A stretch of DNA of 64,000 nt from Garcia nutans (GCA_947685225.1 CANTUV010000077.1:322501-386500), one strand, 5' to 3'; positions 21,901 to 32,949 are shown, counted from the first letter of the stretch. Made by a program: numbers and translations. Notes: generated by a model from the letters alone, not told the origin.

Positions 21901-24729
21901 GTGCTTTGATGATTTGGTCAATTGCTTCCAATTTAGAAGCAAGATAAGCCATTTGCTGTGTGACAGGATCGGTGTTAGGGTCAACGGGGGTTGGTGATGG
22001 GCGGTTTGATGGTGGAGTAGGTGGTGGTGGAGTAAGGGGTGGTGGTTGTTCATTGTTGGTTGAGGAGCGGGTAGAGACCACCATTGGCTCTGATACCAAT
22101 GATAGCAGCAGGAAAAATAAAATAAAGCTAACAGTCCGTGGGGAGTGGACCAGTCTCCAAACACAAGATTGGGGCAATTTTCTGATATATCTCAAAGGGA
22201 AATACAAGGGATTTAAATACTAAACAAAACAGTTACTATAACTAGGAAATAGCTAAAAACAGAAAGTAGTGGAGATAATGGTGCAGAATATGGAGATAGT
22301 AGTGGATAGTGTTGCTAAACTTCTGCAACGTGGAGAAAATTCAGCAGTTGACTTTGAACTTCATCATGACTGCCACGTGGAAGTTTGAATCGTTTCCTTG
22401 CATAGGTTTTGACATGTGGATTTGTATCATTTACCCTGCACCTTAGTGGCTGCAAATCCAAGATCCCAACTGCATCAAGCTGTGATCCTCGTGTGTTCTC
22501 TACTCATATTGGGATTTTTTTTTTGTTATGTTTATCCTTATTGATTTCTTCTTCATTTCTGATGAAGGATTAGTTTGCAATAAAGTACAGAAATATCTTT
22601 TTTTTTTTAAATGGAAAAATGCCCAAATGCTTTCTTGTTATTGTGGAAATGCTAATGAAAATGATTAAAGTAGTGTTTTTAAATGGCCAGTAAAGTTATT
22701 CTACAAATTCATGCTTGCAAATGGAAATGATAACACTTAAAGCAGAGTTTTGAAATAGTGATTATGATTTATGAGTGTAGACTGCTGGTAGCAAGTCAAT
22801 AGACAAATAGGGTGAAGACCAAGGCTGTGCATGTTGCATAGACAGGTGGATTTTAACTCCAGATCCATGGATCTATATCATCCTACCCTGATTGGGGTGA
22901 TATCTATTTTTGATTATCAATTTGGTTGGGTGAATCTGTCTCATCATTTTATGAACAAGTTCTATTTATCTGGTGGTTTTTCTTTATGTGTTGGGATCTT
23001 ACTGCTTGAACTTCAACTTTGGTTATCTGACTTCAGCTTGTCTTGCACAGGTAAAGGCAATATATGTTAAGAATTTACCAAAGAATGTATCCCAAGATCA
23101 GTTGAAGAAGCTATTTGAACACCATGGAAAAATCACTAAAGTGGTTTTGCCACCTGCAAAGCCTGGACAGGAGAAGAATAGAATTGGTTTTGTGCATTTT
23201 GCTGAGAGGTCTAATGCAATGAAAGCATTGAAGAATACTGAAAAATACGAACTAGATGGTAATTGTTGATATATGAAGAATCATTTTAAAATACATTTGT
23301 TCACTGAATGTAAACAAACCCTTAGTTTATGTTGATTTGTTTCCTTTTGAAATTTAGGCCAAGTGTTGGAATGTTCTCTTGCAAAACCTCAGGCAGATCA
23401 GAAGTCTATTGGAACTTCAAATTTACAGAAGTCAGGTCTGCTTCCAAGTTACCCACCTGGTGTTGGTTATGGTTTGGTAGGAGGTGCCTTTTCTGCAATT
23501 GGAGCAGGAGGCATTGCACAGGTGAGAATATGTTTTTGTGTATTTAAGCCCATGCTGTGTATTTAAGTCTGTATTTGTGTTGTGAATTTAAAAAGTCGTT
23601 CTAATAACTGGATCAAATTTTATCTGCTCCCAATATTACCCGTGGGAACCCTTACCATTTCTGTCAGTTCTTATTTTCAGATCTCAGGCATTTTCCATTC
23701 GTGTTTAGTGTTTGTTCTAGAAGGATGCTTATCATAGTATCTCCCAACAGACCTTCTGATTGATGCACAATACACACATGGATCTAATGAAACTATGATT
23801 TAGGGTGGTTCTTCACTAAAATCGCTAGGATGCTAGAATTGCTGTTTTGTCTTTTAGAAACATTTAGTTATCTGTTTATTACTCTCATAGTTCTGTAAAT
23901 TTTAGCTTTCAAACTGATAAGGAGTTCTCTACACTTTTTGGCAGCCAATGATATATGGAAGGGGACCAACTCCTACTGGTATGGCAATGATGCCAATGCT
24001 TCTACCTGATGGGCGGATTGGATATGTCTTGTAAGTAAAACTAGATATCTTGACTGGTGATATTTTACATTTTCAGTTTTTAGGGTTGAAGGTACAGAAG
24101 GTATATCTAACTGAGTGCACAAAACACACATGCACATAAGCAAAGAAGCTGGTAAGAAAAAAGAATAAAAGCGTTCATCAGCTTAGCTCGCTAAAGTGGT
24201 CCAGTTTGGCATGCATGCATTGAGTACCGAATGGTATCATTATCTAGGAAATGCACTCTTTATCAGTTTAGCAAAACTTGGAGTTGTCACTTTCCTTGTT
24301 GGTTCACCATTTTTTGTGCCCTTACAGGCCCACCCATAACTCTGGTAGTCACCTTCTGGTCTTAATTGTGCTGGACCTGTAGGGTATAGCAATTTGTATT
24401 GCCCAATATAATATTAGTGCTATGAGTTTGTTTTCTGATGTATTTGAATTTGAAACAGTAGATAAACCAGCAATAGTTAACATCAGATTAGGGGAAGAAA
24501 TGGGTTTGTTACAACTTAATATGGGAGACTTGGTTCAAGTGCCTGAGCGTTGAGTTCATTCCTTTTTCCTTGTAGGCAGCAGCCTGGAGTACAACCGCAC
24601 ATTCCACTTTCACATCAGAGAAATAGTAGCAGGGACGGCAGTAGGGGGGCAAACAAAAGTAGTGGCAGTTCTGGTAGGGGTAGACAAGGCAATGATGGTC
24701 CCAATGGCCATAGGTATCATCCATACTAA
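15977..24729 (+). CDS. hnRNP Q-like three-RRM protein, LIF2/LFL1 type (489 aa)
   Basis: Eight coding exons: 15977-16405, 16490-16606, 16706-16846, 17043-17213, 23051-23258, 23358-23521, 23945-24030, 24576-24729; in phase, 1470 nt. A Glu-rich acidic N terminus (about residues 24-75) is followed by RRM1 from about residue 114 ([16 protein letters not shown]), RRM2 from about 194 ([21 protein letters not shown]), RRM3 from about 289 ([21 protein letters not shown]), then a Gly/Met-rich region with [20 protein letters not shown] and [14 protein letters not shown], and a Ser/Gly/Arg tail. This order is that of Arabidopsis LIF2 (At4g00830), which partners the Polycomb protein LHP1. The MPR start, acidic block and NYPP-like region fit the paralogue LFL1 (At3g52660) better. 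RNA binding in the nucleus is expected. A gypsy element of 5.1 kb lies in coding intron 4 (17214-23050). A 5' UTR intron ending shortly before the ATG is likely. Confidence 0.92.
17325..17329. repeat. 5-bp target-site duplication, left copy
   Basis: TTTAC directly before the left LTR; identical TTTAC at 22430-22434 directly after the right LTR. Confidence 0.9.
17330..17638 (-). repeat. 3' LTR of the gypsy element (309 bp)
   Basis: Starts TGATAGCAGCAGG and ends TTTGTATCA on the plus strand. Compared with the other LTR it lacks 21 nt near 17500. The last 115 nt on the side facing the element contain the end of the pol reading frame. Confidence 0.93.
17524..22084 (-). pseudogene. gag-pol polyprotein of the gypsy chromovirus, broken
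   Basis: A single gag-pol frame would start at ATG 22084-22082, just inside the primer-binding site. Visible in order: gag with a CX2C...HXC knuckle ([14 protein letters not shown], near 21090-21130), protease DSGST (near 20870), RT with FFDDIL (near 19905), RNase H with ECDASSDG and AYFSK (18550-19581), integrase with an HHCC finger ([19 protein letters not shown]) and the DFITGLP motif, and a C-terminal chromodomain ([16 protein letters not shown]). The frame is interrupted by a TAA at 19892-19894 just after the RT catalytic motif, a one-base T insertion near 19487 and a TGA at 18550-18552. The frame closes at 17524, inside the 3' LTR, as in several chromoviruses. Not able to make a full polyprotein. 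Confidence 0.9.
22100..22429 (-). repeat. 5' LTR of the gypsy element (330 bp)
   Basis: Partner of 17330-17638 with about 98-99 percent identity outside one 21-nt indel. Lies directly next to the Met-type primer-binding site. Confidence 0.93.
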
Positions 24730-26128
24730 TTTCTTCTATTGTATGATTTTGTTCATAGAGGGAAGTGTCTGCATTCCCTTTTCATCAGTAACTTACTCTA
24801 AAAATGATGATAACAGTACATTTGAATGAGAAGTGTTTCATGTTTGCATACTTGTAATTATTGATGAGATTGGGCTTCCAGTTCCACCTAGATGTTTGTT
24901 TGTTTGTTTGTTTTTTTAATTTACAGTTGCTAATATTCATTGTTCAGTATTATATTATTTGTTTGATACTTTTTACTGCAGTCCATGCTTCTGTTTACAA
25001 CTTGTTATGATCATATCTAGGATCAGTTGCGAACCGTTTTGAAAAAAATGGTATTATAGAGCCTTATTAGTTTTGAGCCACTCTCAAGAAAAGCGAAAAA
25101 CAAAAAAAATCCCCCCAACTTGTGTACTTAAAATTTTTGCTTGATTGTGGTTGATCAAATAAGTTAAAGAACATTTCATATTCTGTTGTACGGGAAGTAG
25201 CGATTACCATCTTTGTTGAGTTCCTTCATTGGTTTGAAGCCCTTCCCTTTTTTTTCCTATTGCTTCAGAATTCATGAAGCAAGTCATCTTCAATACACTA
25301 TTGTTTTATTCTTATTTTAGTAGATAACATAAAGTAAAAGTGGTACGTGAGGACTGTTAATACTTGTCGGCGATGTCTTAGGTAACGAAAGGTGACGATG
25401 GTGATCATAGTTCCAGGTAATTTATGATGCTTTCTTGCCAGAACCGTGTGCTGGGGTAAAGAAGAGGAACGAAGGATGAAGGGGTGGAGAATGTACTTGC
25501 ACCCTTACCTTACCTTATCTTTCTTATCTTTACCTTCCCTTTTCCCTTGTTAAATGAACTTTAGCCTCACCCCATCCAAACAAGGTTTAATTATTAATGG
25601 TGTTATAATTTCAGTATGCTACTATCTTCTATGAAATATGGCTTTTAGATTATAAATATTTGGAGCATTTGCTCTCTCTTGAACCGAATGTTGTTTTCGC
25701 CAGTCAAATATTTTCCATCTCATGAATATATAAAGGTTAGAAAATTTGTTTTCAGATAAATGCTTAATCTTCCTTTTATTTTATTTTGAATCCAAATTTT
25801 TAATCTATTTTCCTTTTGAGTGTTTGATTTGTGAATTAATTGGTGAGTCGTGTGCATTGTATTTGAGAATGGATCTATTCTGCACAATTATCCATGTTAC
25901 CTTTAGCCAAAGATTATAAAAAATTTAGATGAGTAATTATAAAGTTAGAGAACTATTTAAGTTGCTTATGTTAATTAATGCAATTAGTTGAAGAATGTGA
26001 ATCATATTCTATCACTCTCCCATGAAAAAGCCAGGGAATGAGAATCAACAGTTTTGAAAAGAAAAGAAATGCTTCAGAACATTTGGAAGTGAAAAGTAAC
26101 ATAAAGAATATTTTATATTACATAGTCC
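24730..26128. other. Intergenic region between convergent genes
   Basis: The first few hundred bases are probably the 3' UTR of the RRM gene. A (TTTG)n run is at about 24893-24914. On the minus strand, downstream of the LRR gene's stop codon, I looked for a continuation into a receptor kinase domain and saw none. Confidence 0.55.
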
Positions 26129-28072
26129 TTACAGAAACAGTGTGATCATGGCGACTATAAGCTTGCAGGTAGTGTTCAAGACCTTGTGGCTAAGACTAGA
26201 AGCTTGAGATGAGTATGGCAGAGTCTGGCAAGAATTATTTCTTCGAGGGCAGATATTAGGATTTCCAGAAAATGAACCGTCATCGAAAACCAGAAATTGC
26301 CCACTTGCTGGAATTTTTCCTGATAAATTATTATTGGAGACATCAAGATTTATAAGGCTTGACATGTATTGAATTTCAGTTGGTACTTGACCAGTAAGGT
26401 GATTGTGAGAAACATTGAGAATTCCAAGATTCTTCAGAGCAGAAATTCCAGTTGGAATCTCACAATTGAGGTTGTTTCGACTAAGGTCAATAGATGTTAA
26501 TGAAATACAACTGGTAAAAGAAGCTGGAATTGCATCACTGAGATTGTTGGCACTAGCATTGATTGTTGAAAGGAACTTTAGATGAAATATTTCTGCAGGG
26601 ATTTCACCAGAAAATATGTTCCTGTCAAGCAATAGGATCTTTATGTTCTGCAAGTTACTGATGGCAGGAGGAATTTTTCCTGTGATTCCGTTGTTAGACA
26701 GTTCTAATATCTCAAGTGCATTGCTAGACATATTTAATGGCAGCTCACCAGATAAATTGTTATTCACCAATTCAATAAAAACTACTGCAGGCATATTGAA
26801 GATATCAGCAGGGATTGTTCCATTGAGTCTGTTATTCATTAATCTGATTTTGATCAAGGACTTGCAGTTGGCCAGTTTCTCAGGAATAGGTCCTGAGACG
26901 AGATTATTCATAAGAACAAATTCTTGTAGCTTCCCTCCTTTGCATAAATCCTGAGGAATTAGTCCTGTGAGGCGATTGAAAGAAACATCCAAAAACGTCA
27001 TCTTCTTGTTCTGGCCGAGATTATCTGGGAGTTCAGATGTGAAGTTGTTTTCCCATAAATGAAGCGTTTTAAGATCTGGCAAATCAGCCATGAAACTGGG
27101 TATTGGACCAAACAGATTGTTCTTGAATAAATTGAGTAATGTGATGTTTTTCAATTGGGAGAAACTCTTCGGTATCTCACCAGTGAGTTTATTCAATGAC
27201 AGATCAAGACACTTCAAGCTAGTTAGACCAGAGAGTTCAAGTGGAATAACCCCAGAGAGAGAGTTCATTTGAAGAAGCAAGCTACGTAGATGCTTTAACT
27301 GGCCTAAACTTGCAGGAATTTCACCAGTGAGGTTGCAACTGGCCATATCTAGAACTTCAAGTGAACTCAATAATCCAAACTCTGGTGGAATACCTCCTTC
27401 ATACGTGCTATAGTAGCCAAGGTACATCTGTTTCAGCTTCCGCAAATAAGCCATACTTGCTGGTATTCTGCCAGAAAGTCCATTACCATTGCAAGCAAAA
27501 TATTCCAAGCTCTGAATCTCAGAGTATGATTCAGGTATCTTGCCAGAAAAATAGTTCCCACCCAGATGAAGATGCTTCAGATTCTTGAGGTTTATAATAT
27601 CAATTGGCAAGGAACCTGAGAAGTTGTTGTTGTATATGTCTAGGACCTCAAGTTGAGTCATCCCAACAGTGATCTCTCCAGGGAAATTGCCTACAAACAT
27701 ATTGTTGGAGATGTTGAGAATCTTTAGAGATGTGAGATTGGCTATCTCGACAGGAAGTTTTCCGGTGAGATTATCAGCAGTCAAGATGAGGTTCTCTAGA
27801 TTGTTCAATAGCCCAATCTCAGGAGGAATTGAACCATAGAGACTATGAAACGACACATTAAGTGTCACCACCTGTGAGTCGTTATTGCATGCAACTCCAG
27901 AGAAGGAGCAGTGATCAGAGGGTGATTCAGTTGACAGTTCCCAGTCCTCTAGTCCAGAGCCCTTTGGACCTATCAAGGAGGATTTCAACTTCAATAGGAT
28001 TTCAAGATCACTACTGTATGCAGAACTGTTTGTGAATACAAGTATCAGAAACAGCAACAATGAAATTCTCAT
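26129..28072 (-). CDS. CLAVATA1-like LRR ectodomain without kinase (647 aa)
   Basis: Single uninterrupted ORF. Signal peptide MRISLLLFLILVFTNSSAYS, LRR N-cap with the HCSFSGVAC pair, then about 20 LRRs of the plant LxxLxLxxNxLxGxIP type, then the C-terminal cap GQFLVFDDGSFSGNPNIC. The spacing and blocks such as LDMASCNLTGEIPASL and TFLDVSFNRLTGLIP match the CLAVATA1 receptor, which binds CLE peptides in shoot meristems. Full CLV1 is about 980 aa with a transmembrane helix and Ser/Thr kinase. Here the protein stops at a TAA in the hydrophobic stretch KLIVAMITLFL, after only 10 or so membrane residues. No kinase sequence follows on this strand. It could be secreted, loosely membrane-held or a recent pseudogene. 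The open frame argues for function or a young truncation. GTAAGG overlaps the stop codon, so a splice donor to a distant exon cannot be excluded. Confidence 0.88.
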   Translation of the reverse strand: MRISLLLFLILVFTNSSAYSSDLEILLKLKSSLIGPKGSGLEDWELSTESPSDHCSFSGVACNNDSQVVTLNVSFHSLYGSIPPEIGLLNNLENLILTADNLTGKLPVEIANLTSLKILNISNNMFVGNFPGEITVGMTQLEVLDIYNNNFSGSLPIDIINLKNLKHLHLGGNYFSGKIPESYSEIQSLEYFACNGNGLSGRIPASMAYLRKLKQMYLGYYSTYEGGIPPEFGLLSSLEVLDMASCNLTGEIPASLGQLKHLRSLLLQMNSLSGVIPLELSGLTSLKCLDLSLNKLTGEIPKSFSQLKNITLLNLFKNNLFGPIPSFMADLPDLKTLHLWENNFTSELPDNLGQNKKMTFLDVSFNRLTGLIPQDLCKGGKLQEFVLMNNLVSGPIPEKLANCKSLIKIRLMNNRLNGTIPADIFNMPAVVFIELVNNNLSGELPLNMSSNALEILELSNNGITGKIPPAISNLQNIKILLLDRNIFSGEIPAEIFHLKFLSTINASANNLSDAIPASFTSCISLTSIDLSRNNLNCEIPTGISALKNLGILNVSHNHLTGQVPTEIQYMSSLINLDVSNNNLSGKIPASGQFLVFDDGSFSGNPNICPRRNNSCQTLPYSSQASSLSHKVLNTTCKLIVAMITLFL

Positions 28073-28727
28073 TTTCTTTGTTCTTGCTTCCTGCCTTTAC
28101 TTCTATGCTGCTTTCCAATAAAAAATATGGCTCCTAAATTATACAATGTTAGGATCAGTTGTCCTGAGAACCCAAAAGTTGGACCTTTTCTTAAGAGAAG
28201 CATAATCTTTTACCCTTTTTTTCCTTCTCAAACCCTGTGATTTCTATTTCTTTTTTATTTTTCTCAAAATTGCTTGGAGAACCTGGTTCATATTCCCGTA
28301 TTCTCCTAATAAAAAGCAAGTAGGGGATGGAATTCACAATCACAAGAATCTAACAACAGGATAACCAGCTAACAAAATTCCATAGTGACATTCATAGATT
28401 CTGTTAAGTATTTGACAGCAGCAATTGCCACGTATAATGTTTCATGTAGCCATTTCTACAGAATATTTGACTCAAAGAACTAACATGAAGTTGCAAAAGA
28501 AATAACACTAAGAAAATGCTAATTGCGATTGGCACTTTTACGAATCTAATGTGTTAGGTTCAGTTCTTCAGCAAACATACAGGACTAAATAGAACAGTAT
28601 CCTTTCAGGATATATGCTTAAAAGTTTGAATTAAACCAGTTCAATTTATCACTCAAGTAAGGTAGTCAACAGAACAGAGTTTATGATCGTTCCTTCCAGG
28701 CTATCATGAACAACACATTTTCCTATC
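28073..28727 (-). other. Upstream region of the CLV1-like gene
   Basis: No coding sequence seen between the CLV1-like start codon and the Lys-rich reading frame at 28728. It should contain the promoter and 5' UTR of the minus-strand LRR gene. No core element was fixed. Confidence 0.4.
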
Positions 28728-28949
28728 TCACACCCCCTTTTTTTCCTTTGTACTACCTCCACTTTTCTTTGATGGCTCTTCTTCTACTTTCCTCTTCTTT
28801 TCAACTTCTTTAGCATCTAATGCTCCTGCTTTTTTCCCAGACCCAGATGCTCCACCCTTTTTCTTGGTATCTGATTCTCCAGCTTTTTTCCCAGTCTCTG
28901 ACGCTCCCTCCTTTTTTCCATTCTCTGATGTTCCTCCCCAGCATTCTTT
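28728..28949 (-). other. Lys/Glu/Gly-rich open frame, possible terminal exon
   Basis: On the minus strand about 73 codons are open from GCG at 28949 to TGA at 28728. The peptide is made of imperfect repeats: SENGKKEGASETGKKAGES, then KKKGGASGSGKKAGALDAKE, ending EKKRKVEEEPSKKSGG and a basic tail. Charged tails like this are found on nuclear proteins, but low complexity prevents a family call. No start codon or matching upstream exon was found, so it may be the last exon of an unseen gene or a gene fragment. Confidence 0.35.
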
Positions 28950-29588
28950 CGCTTAAACTCTGGAAGGGAAACCATGAACCCATGAATTCTTGTTTTTATG
29001 GATTTGAGCTTATATTTTTTCTACCAGAATTTCTAGATCCCATATCTTATAAACCAATGACAAACTAAGTTATCTGAAGATTATGTCCAAGATCCTATAA
29101 CATATGGATTACGGACTTCATGTTAAGAAAGATATTAGTAAAGCAGTACAGGTAATCGTGAGTTCAGAAAAAGAAATATGCCTATATTTGATACGGAGTG
29201 TTGCGCATGTTAATATGCCTATATTAACATGGGTGTTGAACACTGAATCAAATTGTGCCATTAACTGAAAAAAACGAAAATTTCTTAAAGGTTAAGTGAG
29301 AAATCTTGTGTATTATATGAGAAATTATCATCTGATCCAAGAGTATGTCAAAAGTTATCAAAAAAGACCTACAAATGGCACCTATTATTTAAAAATACTG
29401 GTCTGCCTAGCTTCTAATTATTCGTCACAATCATAGTTATTTTTCTTCACCAATTCCTTAAAATTAACTGAACCCCAGGAAAACAGATAGAACTCTCCAT
29501 ATTAGACTTGCAGCAGCTCATTTCATCTGATACAAACTGCTCATATTCAAGCAACAAAGCAGTATACATACAAGATAAATATATTTTA

Positions 29589-29620
29589 CTCCCTCTGTTT
29601 CCACTTAAATTGGCATGTAG
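29589..29620 (+). mobile_element. Single Stowaway-like MITE terminus
   Basis: TA followed by CTCCCTCTGTTTCCACTTAA resembles the terminal inverted repeat of Stowaway MITEs (CTCCCTCYGTTTC next to a TA target). The opposite end was not found; the minisatellite array begins about 20-50 bp downstream, so it may be a truncated end. Confidence 0.4.
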
Positions 29621-29639
29621 GAAAAATAGAACAAAAATA

Positions 29640-31883
29640 GGTATGAGCATATATTTACTGGTATGAGTTGGTATGAGCTTGGTATGAGTATATTTTCACT
29701 AGTATGACTTAGTATGAGCTTGGTATGAGCATATGCTTATTGATATAACTTGGTATGAGCATATTTTTACTGGTATGAGTTAGTATGAGTATATTTTCAC
29801 AGGTATAAGTTGGTATGAGCTTGTTATGAGCATATATTTATTGGTATTAGTTGGTATGAAATTGGTATGAGCATATTTTTACTGGTATGAGTTGATATGA
29901 GCTTGGTATGAGCATATTTTCACTTGTATGAGTTGGTATGAGCTTAGTATAAGCATTTTTTTACTGGTATGAGCTTGGTATGAGTATATTTTTACTGTTA
30001 TGAGTTGGTATGAGCATATTTTAACTGGTATGAGTTGGTATGAGCTTGTTATGAGCATATATTTACTGGTATTAGTTGGTATGATATTGGTATGAGCATA
30101 TTTTTATTGGTATAAGTTGGTATGAGTTTAGTATGAGTATATTTTTATTGGTATGAGCATATATTTATTGGTATGAGCATATATTTACTGATATTAGTTG
30201 GTATGAGCTTGTATGAGCATATTTTTACTGGTATTAGTTGGTATGAGCTTGTTAGGAGCATATATTTATTGGTATTAATTGGTATGAGCATATTTTTACT
30301 GGTATGAGTTGATATGAGCTTGGTATTAGTATATTTTCACCGGTATGAGTTAGTATGAGCTTGGTATGGGCATATTTTTATTGGTATGAGTTGGTATGAG
30401 TATATTTTCACTGATATGAGTTGGCATGAGCTTGGTATGAGTATATTTTTACTGGTGTGAGTTGGTATGAGCTTATTATGAGCATATATTTACTGGTATT
30501 AGTTGGTATGAGCATATTTTTATTGGTATAAGTTGGTATGAGTATATTTTTATTGGTATGAGTTGGTACGAGCTTAGTATGAGCATATATTTACTGGCAT
30601 CAGTATATATTTACTGGTATGAGTTGGTATGAGCATATTTTAACTAGTATGAGTTAGTATGAGCTTGTTATGAGCATATATTTACTGGTATTAGTTGGTA
30701 TGATATTGGTATGAGCATATTTTTATTGGTATAAGTTGGTATGAGTTTAGTATGAGTATAGTTTTATTGGTATGAGCTTAGTATGAGCATATATTTATTG
30801 TTATGAGCATATATTTACTGATATTAGTTGGTATGAGCATATATTTACTGGTATTAGTTGATATGAGCTTGTTATGAGCATATATTTACTGGTATTAGTT
30901 GGTATGAGCATATTTTCACTGGTATGAGTTAATATGAGCTTGGTATTAACATATTTTCACCGGTATGAGTTAGTAGGAGCTTGGTATGGACATATTTTTA
31001 TTGGTATGAGTTGGTATGAGCTTGGTATGAGTATATTTTCACTGGTATGAGTTGGTATGAGCTTGGTATGAGCATATTTTTACTGGTATGAGTTGGTATG
31101 AGCTTGTTATGAGCATATATTTACTGGTATTAGTTGGTATGAGATTGGTATGAACATATTTTTATTGGTATAAGTTGGTATGAGCTTGGTATGAGTATAT
31201 TTTTATCGGTATGAGTTGGTATGAGGTTAGTATGAGCATATATTTACTGGTAGGAGCATATATTTACTGATATTAGTTGATATGAGCTTGTTATGAGCAT
31301 ATATTTACTGGTATTAGTTGGTATGAGATTTATATGAGCATATTTTTAATGGTATAAGTTGGTATGAGCTTGGTATGAGTATATTTTTATTGGTATGAGT
31401 TGGTATGGGCTTGGTATGAGCATATATTTACTAGTATTAGTTGGTATGATGTTGTTATGAGCATATATTTACTAGTATTAGTTGGTATGAGATTGGTATG
31501 AGTATATTTTTACTGGTATGAGTTGATATGAGCTTGATATGAGTATATTTTCACTGGTATGAGTTAGTGTGAGCTTGGTATGAGCATATTTTTGCTGGTA
31601 TGAGTTGATATGAGCTTGGTATGAGTATATTTTCACTAGTATAAGTTGGTATGAGCTTGTTATAAGCATATATTTACTTGTATTAGTTGGTATGAGAATA
31701 TTTTTATTGGTATAAGTTGGTATGAGTATATTTTTATTGGTATGAGTTGATATGAGCTTGATATGGGCATATATTTACTGATATTAGTTGGTATGAACTT
31801 ATTATGAGCATATATTTACTGGTATTAGTTGGTTTGAGCTTGGTATGAGTATATTTTCACTGGTATGAGTATATATTTTTATC
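29640..31883 (+). repeat. 41-bp minisatellite array, left arm
   Basis: Roughly 50-55 diverged units over 2.24 kb. Each unit contains three GGTATGAG-type sub-repeats and an AT-rich spacer (CATATTTTTACT or CATATATTTACT). Units vary by one or two missing sub-repeats, so local period alternates between about 30 and 52 bp. Short open frames here only translate the repeat. Confidence 0.9.
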
Positions 31884-32399
31884 GATATTTCATAATGCTC
31901 ATTACAATCGCATACCAACTCATATGAGACTTATCAAAATTTGATCACGCTACATCCTGTATCATCAGACTTCCAAAACTCATACAAAACTCGTATAAAA
32001 AATAAGCATCATGCATCAACTCATTACGACATACCACATCCGACATTAAGTCATAACATCTAATGATCAAATAATTGCTTCATGTTATATATTCTATAAA
32101 TATAAATAAAAGTAATATTTTCATATATGCAATCTAATATATTTACAATATTCGTACAAAATTTTAAAATGTTATTCGCTATCATAAGCATTGTTATTCT
32201 TGTTTGTAGCATGCACCCACAAATTAACTGTTGTATTATATCTAAATAATTTTATATTTTGCTGGTTGAAGTTTCATATGTCGAGGCCGGTCATCATTAA
32301 AAACTCAACAAAATTTGGTAACAAACATCTCGCAATCTTTCTTGTTATAATATATTAATATGAGCAACATTAAAAGCCAAATAATATCATTACATAATG

Positions 32400-32830
32400 A
32401 CTGAGAATGGACAATTTGTACTAGCTTACCCAGCTTGGCGCGAACAACTATTGTTCTTATAAATTATTTTCAGCTTCGTACCCTTTTTATTCTCCAATTC
32501 GGGCCTATATCTGAAAAAATTGACTTCATTCAAAGCATGAGGCAACATCTCAGTAATTGGATTAACACATTTTGTTCTATCGCTCCTGCGGGCATCGACA
32601 TACAACAAATCGTATATCTTTATTAACCAATTACTGGTAAATTTATTTCTATTAAAAACAAATCGTGTGTAGCTTGGTTCACCGGTAGAAAAATAATGTT
32701 AACACCTTTAACATATTTACAGTATTTGTGCTTGCCCTTAAGAAAATCAATTACATAACTGGGAGTCCTCCAATGATCAAAGCTGAACTCATCATGACAT
32801 GCCATAAAAATTTGATTAACATAACAAGAT
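32400..32830 (-). pseudogene. Ulp1/C48 cysteine-protease-like remnant in the foldback core
   Basis: Minus-strand translation gives FSFDHWRTPSYVIDFLKG and VNIIFLPVNQATHDLFLIEI (frame ending at 32623), then in a second frame NWLIKIYDLLYVDARRS and VNPITEMLPHALNEVNFFRY, RPELENKKG, then CSRQAG and, after a stop, TNCPFSV. The order, a His after the FLPVN strand, Asp in IYD, Gln before a Cys, follows the catalytic core of Ulp1-like (C48) proteases carried by plant transposons. The HW motif reads HD, there is at least one frameshift and there are stops, so it is not functional. The match is by pattern only. Confidence 0.5.
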
Positions 32831-32949
32831 CCACATGTTTTTTTTTTTTTAAAAAACTATGTATTATATTTTTGTTTTTGGCGCATATAATATAATATGA
32901 TATCAATTTCATATAATTCAATAAAATCACATTAAAATATACTAATAAC

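Larger units (their letters stand above)
17330..22429 (-). mobile_element. Ty3/gypsy chromovirus (Reina-like) in an intron of the RNA-binding protein gene
   Basis: Complete LTR retrotransposon of 5.1 kb on the minus strand. LTRs at 22100-22429 (5' LTR) and 17330-17638 (3' LTR) end in TG...CA and are bracketed by the TTTAC duplication. The primer-binding site TGGTATCAGAGCCA (22098-22085, minus) fits initiator Met tRNA. A polypurine tract (AAGGGGGGAGTAT on the minus strand) abuts the 3' LTR at 17639-17651. Gene order gag-protease-RT-RNase H-integrase-chromodomain identifies a chromovirus; the short LTRs and total size suggest the Reina clade (inference). The LTRs differ by about four substitutions and one 21-nt indel, so the insertion is recent. 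Confidence 0.95.

Noticed and set aside
24730..26128. Kinase domain continuing the CLV1-like gene
   Set aside because: Searched by eye on the minus strand for Gly-rich loop, HRD and DFG motifs and saw none.
26616..27588. Plus-strand open frames opposite the CLV1-like gene
   Set aside because: Shadows of the LRR repeats; no start context, domain or splice evidence.
31478..31669. Open frame YSYQ-rich on the minus strand
   Set aside because: Direct translation of the 41-bp minisatellite; the repeat varies freely and shows no codon conservation.
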